Positions 51,012-56,578 of a DNA stretch of 56,578 nt are shown here, piece after piece (positions within the stretch are counted from its first letter, which is position 1; the number at the start of each line of letters is the position of its first letter). Source of the stretch: Fibrobacter intestinalis (GTDB lineage: Bacteria > Fibrobacterota > Fibrobacteria > Fibrobacterales > Fibrobacteraceae). The position numbers and the translations under genes are program-made. Location of the stretch: positions 1 through 56,578 of the forward strand of contig NZ_FUWU01000018.1 in assembly GCF_900167415.1 (NCBI RefSeq). The letters run 5' to 3'. A model generated the notes under the pieces. It was not told the DNA's origin. It made no database searches and saw only the letters and a program-made list of their open reading frames with translations.

Positions 51012-51054
51012 TGGGCTACCCTATTGGTGATAACACTAAACAAGGCTTGAAGTT

Positions 51055-51240
51055 ATGAAGAAGAACATTCTTTTAGTGGCTCTCGGAGCTTTGTTGATAG
51101 TGATCGGATTTGTCTGCCTCGCCCAAGGGCCTGCGGACAACCCTGTATCACTGACGGTCGCACCGATTATTTTGGTTCTTGCCTATCTGGTTGTCATTCC
51201 TATTGGAATCTTCTGGGGTGGCAATGATCGAAAGAAGTAG
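51055..51240 (+). CDS. Small two-helix membrane protein (DUF3098-like)
   Basis: 61 residues. Two hydrophobic segments (LLVALGALLIVIGFVCLA and IILVLAYLVVIPIGIFW) are separated by a short loop with DNP, and it ends in a basic tail NDRKK. The GADNP-type loop between two helices resembles the DUF3098 family of FCB bacteria. Function unknown. The ATG is preceded by a purine-rich stretch but no clear Shine-Dalgarno. Its TAG stop ends at 51240 and mature tRNA-Val begins at 51241, with no spacer. RNase P cleavage at the tRNA 5' end would cut the mRNA exactly after the stop codon. Confidence 0.75.
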   Translation: MKKNILLVALGALLIVIGFVCLAQGPADNPVSLTVAPIILVLAYLVVIPIGIFWGGNDRKK

Positions 51241-51315
51241 GGGCGATTAGCTCAGCTGGTTCAGAGCGTCTGCCTTACAAGCAGAATGTCAGCGGTTCGA
51301 ATCCGTTATCGCCCA
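51241..51315 (+). tRNA. tRNA-Val (anticodon TAC)
   Basis: 75 nt. Acceptor GGGCGAT/ATCGCCC, anticodon stem TCTGC/GCAGA with loop CTTACAA (TAC), T-loop TTCGAAT, discriminator A, no encoded CCA. It directly abuts the stop codon of the preceding gene. Confidence 0.96.
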
Positions 51316-51320
51316 GAAAC

Positions 51321-51396
51321 GGGGTGGTAGCTCAATTTTGGTTAGAGCACCGGCCTGTCACGCCGGAGGTTGCGAGTTCAAGCCTCGTCCGTCCCG
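51321..51396 (+). tRNA. tRNA-Asp (anticodon GTC)
   Basis: 76 nt. Acceptor GGGGTGG/CCGTCCC with two G-T pairs, anticodon loop CTGTCAC (GTC) in a GC-rich stem, T-loop TTCAAGC, discriminator G, no encoded CCA. It lies five bases after tRNA-Val. Confidence 0.95.
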
Positions 51397-51400
51397 CTAA

Positions 51401-51428
51401 AAACCTCTCTTCGGAGAGGTTTTTTGTT
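51401..51428 (+). terminator. Terminator of the tRNA operon
   Basis: AACCTCTC and GAGAGGTT form an 8-bp stem with a TTCG tetraloop, followed by a T-run. Confidence 0.88.
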
Positions 51429-51562
51429 TTAAACTCGCGCGCATTTCCGCATCCTTTCGCAAAACTTCTGCGCTTCCTTTCTTTTTCATCTGGCTGTCAC
51501 GGGTTTGCCTCATGCCCACGCCTGCCATTTTGCTAATATGAATGGACTTGCCGGATTTTGCG

Positions 51563-51682
51563 GCAAGGATTGGAGTGCCGCGGCAAGCGTTCACGCGCAC
51601 AGCGCGGGAATGGAGCGAAAGCGGAAGCACGGAAAGCCTGATTTTTGTGAAGCGGTGCGGAACAAAAAGCCGCCCGAAAAAA
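51563..51682 (+). repeat. Dispersed ~120-bp repeat, copy 1
   Basis: It shares an ordered set of blocks with 52963-53078: CAAGGATTG, a GGAATG-AGCGA-AGCGGA stretch, AAAGCCTG, TTTTTGTG and AACAAAAAG. The two copies flank the ydeI-like and ogt genes in the same orientation. No gene is visible in the 383 bp from 51429 to 51811 apart from this repeat. Confidence 0.65.
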
Positions 51683-51811
51683 GGAGAAACACGATGACCA
51701 AAGTGAAATGCGGACACGCCTGTACGATAGGCGAATCGCAGTCTCGCAAGCCCGGATTGTCAAGTTTTTGCCGCTGCACTTAAATTGCTCGTCCCCCAAA
51801 ACGGAGACTTC

Positions 51812-52372
51812 ATGGAAATTCTGCCGATCAAAAACCGAGGCGAATTTAGACGCTGGCTTTCGGAAAATCATGGCAAGGAAAAAGAATGCTGGATTATCGT
51901 CCAACGGGGACGCCCTGTGGATGATGGCACTTTCTGGTACATCGACGCTGTCGAAGAAGCGCTCTGCTTCGGTTGGATCGACTGCACGACCAAAAAAACG
52001 GGACTCGGAACGGCGCAGCGTTTTGCACCACGTCGCAAAAAAAGCGTATGGTCCGAACTGAACAAAGAGCGTTGCCGCAGAATGGAAAAACTCGGCAAGA
52101 TGACAGACGCGGGCAGAGCCGTTCTTTCCGATATGTCTGAAAAGGGCTTTGTCATGGACGCAGATGTGCTCGCCGCCCTTCAAGCGGACAAAAAGGCGTG
52201 GCACTATTTTTTGACTTTTCCGGTTTTATATCAGCGCATCCGAATAGACACGGTTCAAATCAAAAAGAAAAATCCAAAAGTTTTCCGTTTCCGCCTTCAA
52301 AAACTCATAGAAAACAGCAGGAACGGCGTTATGTACGGCGAGTGGAACGACAACGGACGACTTTCATATTGA
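51812..52372 (+). CDS. YdeI/OmpD-associated-family protein
   Basis: 186 residues. It begins MEILPIKNRGEFRRWLSENH and continues ECWIIVQRG, ALCFGWIDCTTKK, RFAPRRKKSVWSELNKERC and MTDAGRAVL. This order is characteristic of the YdeI / OmpD-associated family, which in some bacteria is linked to protection from cationic peptides; the biochemical role is not known. ATG 51812 follows GGAG, and the longer frame is not needed. It lies 51 bp upstream of ogt on the same strand. Confidence 0.85.
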   Translation: MEILPIKNRGEFRRWLSENHGKEKECWIIVQRGRPVDDGTFWYIDAVEEALCFGWIDCTTKKTGLGTAQRFAPRRKKSVWSELNKERCRRMEKLGKMTDAGRAVLSDMSEKGFVMDADVLAALQADKKAWHYFLTFPVLYQRIRIDTVQIKKKNPKVFRFRLQKLIENSRNGVMYGEWNDNGRLSY

Positions 52373-52423
52373 AAAAGCTCGTGCCAAAAAGCAAAAATAA
52401 ATTACAATCTAAAGGTTACTGCT

Positions 52424-52942
52424 ATGTTTTGGACAAACAAATACCATTCTCCCATCGGCGGCATAACGCTAGCCAGCAACGGAACAGAACTGATCGGGCT
52501 TTGGTTCGACGGACAAAGATTTTTTGCCGACACATTGCCCGAAGAATACGAAGAAAAGGATTTGCCTGTTTTCGAGCAAGCACGGAAGTGGCTCGACATT
52601 TATTTTTCGGGAAAAGTCCCGGGTTTTACACCGCCACTTGCATTCGTCGGGATTTCGCCATTTAGAAAGCGCGTCTGGGAAATCATGCTTGACATTCCGT
52701 TCGGAGAGACTTCCACCTACGGAAAAATCGCCCAGCAAATCGCATGGGAAACGGGCAAAGCGGTCTCGGCGCAAGCCGTCGGCGGTGCGGTCGGGCACAA
52801 TTCCATTTCGCTGATAATTCCCTGCCACCGAGTCGTCGGAACGAACGGCGGCCTCACCGGATACGCTGGCGGTATCGATAAAAAAATCGAACTGTTGAAA
52901 ATGGAAGGCGTTGACATTTCAAAATTTGCGTTGCCGATATAA
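52424..52942 (+). CDS. ogt: Methylated-DNA-[protein]-cysteine S-methyltransferase
   Basis: A suicide DNA-repair protein that takes methyl groups from O6-methylguanine. 172 residues. An N-terminal domain (YHSPIGGITLASNGTELIGL) is followed by the helix-turn-helix region (TYGKIAQQIAWETGKAVSAQ with AVGGAVGHN) and the active-site motif IIPCHRVVG with the acceptor Cys near residue 137. The length fits Ogt rather than Ada. Probably expressed with the ydeI-like gene. Confidence 0.95.
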   Translation: MFWTNKYHSPIGGITLASNGTELIGLWFDGQRFFADTLPEEYEEKDLPVFEQARKWLDIYFSGKVPGFTPPLAFVGISPFRKRVWEIMLDIPFGETSTYGKIAQQIAWETGKAVSAQAVGGAVGHNSISLIIPCHRVVGTNGGLTGYAGGIDKKIELLKMEGVDISKFALPI

Positions 52943-52962
52943 AAGAACCGTTCCCTTTTGCG

Positions 52963-53078
52963 CCAAGGATTGTAGGGGCTGCGCCAGCAGTTCCGAAGCG
53001 TCGCGCCGGAATGAGCGATAGCGGACCCCCGCAAAGCCTGTTTTTGTGGATCTTCGCAAAACAAAAAGGCGCCCAAAT
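52963..53078 (+). repeat. Dispersed ~120-bp repeat, copy 2
   Basis: Same orientation as copy 1 at 51563-51682, about two thirds identical by eye, and starting 20 bp after the ogt stop. The rest of the gap to serA (53079-53267) shows no gene. Confidence 0.65.
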
Positions 53079-53267
53079 AAACCCAAACGTTCAACTCGTC
53101 GATTGCGTCGTCTCAAAACCGATTTTTGCGTACGGATTTTCAAAAACGTTTCGGCTCATTTTCCGAATCGATTTTCGGAAGTTCTGTTTGCCTCTTTTCG
53201 ACGGCGCTGTCCAGAATTTCTTCCACAAATCAAATTCAAGCCGACAAACTAAAAAACGCATCGAATA

Positions 53268-53294
53268 CAAAAACGCCGAAGAAACTCTTCGGCG
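53268..53294 (-). terminator. Terminator of serA
   Basis: On the minus strand CGCCGAAGA and TCTTCGGCG form a 9-bp perfect stem with a 3-nt loop, followed by TTTTTG. It lies 23 bp past the serA stop. Confidence 0.85.
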
Positions 53295-53317
53295 CATATA
53301 AAAGACAGGGCAAAAAA

Positions 53318-54487
53318 TTAGAAATGGATGACGCGAACGCGAATGACCTTTTCCAACTTTTTCAGCGCATCGATAATGGAATCATCGACGGAAGTTTCCA
53401 CATCAATCAGATTGTATCCGATTTTGCCGTTGCTCTTGTTGCTAAAGCTTGCAATGTTGATGTTTGCGGCACCAAAGACCTTGGTGATTTCGGCAATCAT
53501 GTTCGGCACGTCCTGGTTGATGACAACGACGCGGCTCTTGACTTCTGCATGCGGATAGCTGTCCAGCGGCGGAAAATTGACCGAGTTGCGCACCACGCCA
53601 AATTCCAAATAGTCCTTGAGTTCTTCGACAGCCATTACCGCGCAATTTTCTTCCGCTTCTTCGGTGCTTGCGCCAAGGTGCGGGAAAATTTTGATTTTCG
53701 GATTCTGCAAGGATTTTTTGTCGGCGAAATCCGTCAAGTAGCTCTGCAAACGGCCTTCGTCCAGCATCTTGTAAACGGTGTCCATGTTCACGATTCCGCC
53801 GCGGGCGAAGTTCATGATAATGGAGCCTTTGAATGTGGCAAGGTTCTTTTCGTTCAGCATATTTTCCGTGACGCCCTTGATGAACGGAACGTGGACGGTA
53901 ATGAAATCCGACTTGGCAATCACTTCGTCGATGGTCTTCACCACCGAGACGACATTTGAAAGCTTGTGCATGTTCGCCGCGCTCGGATAGGGGTCGTAAG
54001 CGACGACGTTCATGTTTTTCCAGCGGGCATAATTTGAAACGAGAACGCCGATTTTGCCAAGGCCGATAACGCCCAGGGTCTTTCCGGAAAGTTCCGTTCC
54101 CGAGAACATTTTCTTGCCTTTTTCAATCGTTTTGTCCAAAGCGGGATCGTTCGGATCCAGATTCTTGACCCAGTTCGTCGCTTCAAAAACGTGGCGCACT
54201 TCCATGCCGAGAATCGTCATGACCAATTCGGCGACAGCGTTCGCATTGGCTCCCGGCGCATTGAATACGCAAATTCCCTTTGCGCTCGCCTTGTCGATGG
54301 TGATGTTATTGACGCCGGCACCGGCGCGGGCGACGGCCAGCAATTCGCTGAAAGAATCCGTATCGACCTGGGCGCTGCGGACAAGAATCGCTTCCGGATT
54401 TTCAACCGATTCCGAAACTTCGTAATCCTTGCCAAACAGGCACAGACCTTTCTGGGAGATATTATTCAGGGTTTTGATTTTACGCAT
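53318..54487 (-). CDS. serA: D-3-phosphoglycerate dehydrogenase
   Basis: First step of serine synthesis from 3-phosphoglycerate, NAD-dependent. 389 residues, the short form. The substrate domain has ARAGAGVNNITIDKA and FNAPGANANAVAELVM. The Rossmann motif is GLGKIGVLVSNYA near residue 150, the catalytic Arg lies in MNFARGGIVN, and the Glu/His pair in FPHLGASTEEAEENC. Residues ~315-389 form a C-terminal ACT domain (DVPNMIAEITKVFGAANINI) that would bind serine for feedback control. 21 bp separate it from ispG upstream on the same strand. Confidence 0.95.
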   Translation of the reverse strand: MRKIKTLNNISQKGLCLFGKDYEVSESVENPEAILVRSAQVDTDSFSELLAVARAGAGVNNITIDKASAKGICVFNAPGANANAVAELVMTILGMEVRHVFEATNWVKNLDPNDPALDKTIEKGKKMFSGTELSGKTLGVIGLGKIGVLVSNYARWKNMNVVAYDPYPSAANMHKLSNVVSVVKTIDEVIAKSDFITVHVPFIKGVTENMLNEKNLATFKGSIIMNFARGGIVNMDTVYKMLDEGRLQSYLTDFADKKSLQNPKIKIFPHLGASTEEAEENCAVMAVEELKDYLEFGVVRNSVNFPPLDSYPHAEVKSRVVVINQDVPNMIAEITKVFGAANINIASFSNKSNGKIGYNLIDVETSVDDSIIDALKKLEKVIRVRVIHF

Positions 54488-54508
54488 GGTGAGTTCCTTT
54501 GTTATTAT

Positions 54509-56260
54509 TCATTTAGATTCTTTTGCTTCCACATAACGACCGCGGCTCTTGATGAGTTCCACGAGTTCGTCCAAGGCATTTGCCTCGGGGACATTCTTTT
54601 TGACACAGGTTTTGCCCTCGAACAGATTGATGAATCCGGGGGCCCCGCCGATATAGCCGAAATCCGCATCGGCCAATTCTCCAGGACCGTTCACAATACA
54701 GCCCATCACGCCGATGGAAATGTTTTGCAAATGTCCCAGCCGGGCCTTGATTTTTCCGACGACTTCCCGAATATCGTAGAGAGTTCTGCCACAGCCCGGA
54801 CAGCTGATGAATTCCGTTTTGCTCCGACGCACGCCGGCAGCCTGCAAAATGTCGAAAGCGAGAGACACGGCCATATTCTGGTCGCATTTCGATTCGACGA
54901 CAACGGCATCGCCTATTCCGTCGGCGAGCAAGCTGCCAAATTCGGCTGCCGTTTTCAGCTTGTCGCTTTCCGAAGCGGAAATCCGTTTGTAAAGCAGCAC
55001 CGGATTTTTCTGTTTTCTCGATTCCAAAGCCGAAACCAGCGCGCGGTTGCCCAAAACGAATTGCTCGCCCACATACGCCACCAAAGAATCCTGCGGGATA
55101 TTTCTGCTTCCATCGGCAAAAGCGGCGATATCCAATTCGTCCTTAAAAGCGACTATGTTCTGCCCAGCAAAGCCGGTGAACGCAAATTCCGGAGACCGAA
55201 GTCCATTGGAAAGACTGAGAACCGGAGCCGAAACGCCAACACGCACCATTTCCGCTGCACCGATAGCGACCCCCGAATACGAAACTTTTTCCGTTTCCAG
55301 ACGCTTGTAATGGTAAGGGTCCTTTGCCCAATCGGGAACGTGAAAGTTCAACGTTTTTTGCGGAAGTTCAGAAACCCGAATCAATTCTTGCGCGACAGGA
55401 ACCTCGGCAACAGGATCCTCGGTCAAGGAAACGCGAATCGTATCGGCAAGGCCGTCGATTAAAAGCGAGCCGATGCCGACCGCCGACTTGAGCCGTCCAT
55501 CTTCGCCAGCTCCCGCTTCCGTAACGCCAACATGGAACGGATACGGTTTGAAATGCTCTTTTTCCAATCGGGCGGCAAGCATCCGATAAGCGGCAATCGC
55601 CACGCGGGGCGTCGAAGATTTCAAGCTGACCACGACCTGATCAAAATGTTCCGCTTCGCAGACCGCCAGATATTCCATGGCGCTTTCGACCATTCCCTCG
55701 ACCGTATCGCCATAACGGTAAAGCATCCGAGCCGAAAGGGATCCGTGATTGACGCCGATGCGAATCACCCGTCCGCGCTCTCTGGCCTCCCGGACAAACG
55801 GCGTAAAGGCCTCGACGACTTTTTCTTTGCCTTCTTCAAAATTTTTTTCCGCCTGCTTTTCCAAAGTGGCAATTCCCGAATCGACAAAATTGCCCGGATT
55901 GATGCGCACTTTTTCGACCCACTTGAGGGCTTCGAATGCGGCCTTCGGCTGGAAGTGGATATCTGCAGAGACGGGAACCCGACAGCCCATAGCGCGAATC
56001 TGGCGCATCACTTCTTCGAGTGCCTGGGCGTCGGCAAGAGTCGGCACGGTAATACGGACAAGACAGCATCCCGCCTGAGCCAAGGCCAAAGTCTGGCGAA
56101 CGGTTTCTGCGACATCTTTGGGTTTGGTCGTCGTCATGGACTGCACGAGCACGGGGGATTCGCCGCCAATCACGGCTTCGCCAACTTGAACCCGGACCGT
56201 TTTTCTGCGAACCGGAGAGAAGCGGTTCGGCATATAGGGATAATTAAAATTTTCGGACAT
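54509..56260 (-). CDS. ispG: 4-hydroxy-3-methylbut-2-enyl diphosphate synthase, long form
   Basis: Converts MEcPP to HMBPP in the MEP pathway with a [4Fe-4S] cluster. 583 residues, about 200 more than E. coli IspG, which marks the three-domain type known from plants, Chlamydia and Bacteroidetes. The TIM-barrel half contains VLVQSMTTTKPKDV and VRINPGNFVDSG. The C-terminal cluster domain contains FISCPGCGRTLYD and MGCIVNGPGE with the cysteine ligands. The central insert spans roughly residues 260-480. Within it, near residue 377, is a short VLSLSNGL segment resembling the translation of the nearby dispersed repeat. ATG 56260 is chosen over the longer frame, whose extra N-terminus is translated repeat DNA. 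Confidence 0.95.
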   Translation of the reverse strand: MSENFNYPYMPNRFSPVRRKTVRVQVGEAVIGGESPVLVQSMTTTKPKDVAETVRQTLALAQAGCCLVRITVPTLADAQALEEVMRQIRAMGCRVPVSADIHFQPKAAFEALKWVEKVRINPGNFVDSGIATLEKQAEKNFEEGKEKVVEAFTPFVREARERGRVIRIGVNHGSLSARMLYRYGDTVEGMVESAMEYLAVCEAEHFDQVVVSLKSSTPRVAIAAYRMLAARLEKEHFKPYPFHVGVTEAGAGEDGRLKSAVGIGSLLIDGLADTIRVSLTEDPVAEVPVAQELIRVSELPQKTLNFHVPDWAKDPYHYKRLETEKVSYSGVAIGAAEMVRVGVSAPVLSLSNGLRSPEFAFTGFAGQNIVAFKDELDIAAFADGSRNIPQDSLVAYVGEQFVLGNRALVSALESRKQKNPVLLYKRISASESDKLKTAAEFGSLLADGIGDAVVVESKCDQNMAVSLAFDILQAAGVRRSKTEFISCPGCGRTLYDIREVVGKIKARLGHLQNISIGVMGCIVNGPGELADADFGYIGGAPGFINLFEGKTCVKKNVPEANALDELVELIKSRGRYVEAKESK

Positions 56261-56288
56261 GGCTTCAATATAGCACTTTTTGGGATTT

Positions 56289-56365
56289 ATATACAAAATT
56301 CCACCTCGATTTGCTTGGTTGGTGTGCTTCGACAGGCTCAGCAACCGGTTGTCGAACCATGGTTA
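56289..56365 (+). repeat. Dispersed repeat with inverted-repeat tail, copy 2
   Basis: Almost identical to 11439-11516 from ATATACAAAATTCCACC through GATTTGCTTGGTTGGTG and CTTCGACAGGCTCAG, with a 2-bp insertion. It starts 29 bp upstream of the ispG ATG. Confidence 0.75.
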
Positions 56366-56388
56366 GCAACTAGTGATCAGGAGGAGGT

Positions 56389-56416
56389 AGTTGGGAGTTG
56401 GAACTGATAACTGATA
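56389..56416 (+). repeat. Heptamer tandem repeat, locus 3 (4 units)
   Basis: AGTTGGG, AGTTGGA, ACTGATA and ACTGATA, exactly 7 bp each, followed by ACCGAGTT as in the 11-unit array at 35440-35516. Confidence 0.8.
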
Positions 56417-56578
56417 ACCGAGTTTCCCCTTTCGCGAAGTAACATATCTCATCCCGCCCCAAAATCTAAAATTTCCCACCGCCAAGCGTGGCGGGGGATA
56501 GGGTGAAGGGAAAAGGGGCTGCCCATGAGTCTTAAGAGTTTTACTCTTTTAGACGAATTGTCCCTGGAAGGGAGCCTT
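56417..56578. other. Window-end intergenic sequence with two hairpins
   Basis: No gene is seen. CCGCC/GGCGG (56479-56494) and AAGAGT/ACTCTT (56534-56548) can form small hairpins. The second is not followed by a long T-run. Confidence 0.4.

Noticed and set aside
51505-51783. 92-codon plus-strand frame before ydeI
   Set aside because: It runs through the dispersed repeat, has odd composition and no start signal.
53126-53959. Plus-strand frame of 277 codons
   Set aside because: Antisense to serA, which has complete catalytic and ACT motifs.

Overview
The window looks like chromosomal DNA of a Gram-negative bacterium of the Fibrobacter lineage or a close relative in the FCB group. The signs are secreted proteins with serine-rich linkers, a LamG surface protein with a T9SS-like C-terminal domain, lipid A genes (lpxC, fabZ), a long-form IspG, and a mixture of leaders with and without Shine-Dalgarno sites. 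This assignment is inference from gene content; no 16S gene is present.

Layout. 1-135 is the 3' end of an IS5-like transposase gene. 215-5166 carries metG, a SpoU-type RNA methyltransferase and recG on the plus strand. 5243-6934 carries ispE, tRNA-Gln and rplY on the minus strand, an order also known from proteobacteria. A secreted coiled-coil protein, tRNA-Gly, hisD overlapping cimA, and a DJ-1-like gene follow. 11350-12162 is a gene-free stretch full of small repeats. purF, an SDR-family gene and a sugar-kinase/APH-like gene lead to a trp operon (trpL-trpE-trpGD) with a readable Trp-codon attenuator. 19385-21600 holds a decayed IS200-like element and a LamG surface protein.

The most accessory part is 21.6-25.7 kb. 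A DUF4417-family gene on the minus strand is cut in two by about 3.6 kb of inserted DNA, flanked by a 4-bp direct repeat (AACA). Joining the two flanks restores the reading frame exactly. The insert encodes an XRE/ImmA-IrrE regulator-protease, divergent from a tightly packed operon (a second DUF4417-like protein, a 143-residue basic protein, two small acidic or unknown proteins and a truncated ORF). The control region between them has a perfect sigma-70-like promoter, a palindromic operator and three copies of a 13-bp motif. No integrase or transposase is visible, so it may be a small defence or conflict cassette.

26.0-29.2 kb has fabZ, lpxC, a Nudix hydrolase, a lipoprotein and a GGQ peptide-release-factor-like gene. 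29.3-31.4 kb is a type II restriction-modification unit with an AvaI/BsoBI-type nuclease and a cytosine-5 methylase split by a one-base frameshift. 31.5-38.1 kb carries an NfeD-family protease, trpS, thyA, a DUF4416 protein, an EAL/PAS signalling protein and a membrane protein.

38.1-45.0 kb holds two tandem giant genes, each fusing an LplT-like transporter, a PlsC acyltransferase and an acyl-ACP ligase, followed by a beta-barrel protein and an Xaa-Pro aminopeptidase. 47.4-51.4 kb has a lipoprotein-phoH-pgpH operon and a 61-residue membrane protein whose stop codon directly abuts tRNA-Val, then tRNA-Asp. The last part has ydeI-like and ogt genes between two direct repeats, then serA and ispG. 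Heptamer tandem repeats recur at three places (11.5, 35.4 and 56.4 kb). Identifications rest on motif recognition by eye; no database search was run.
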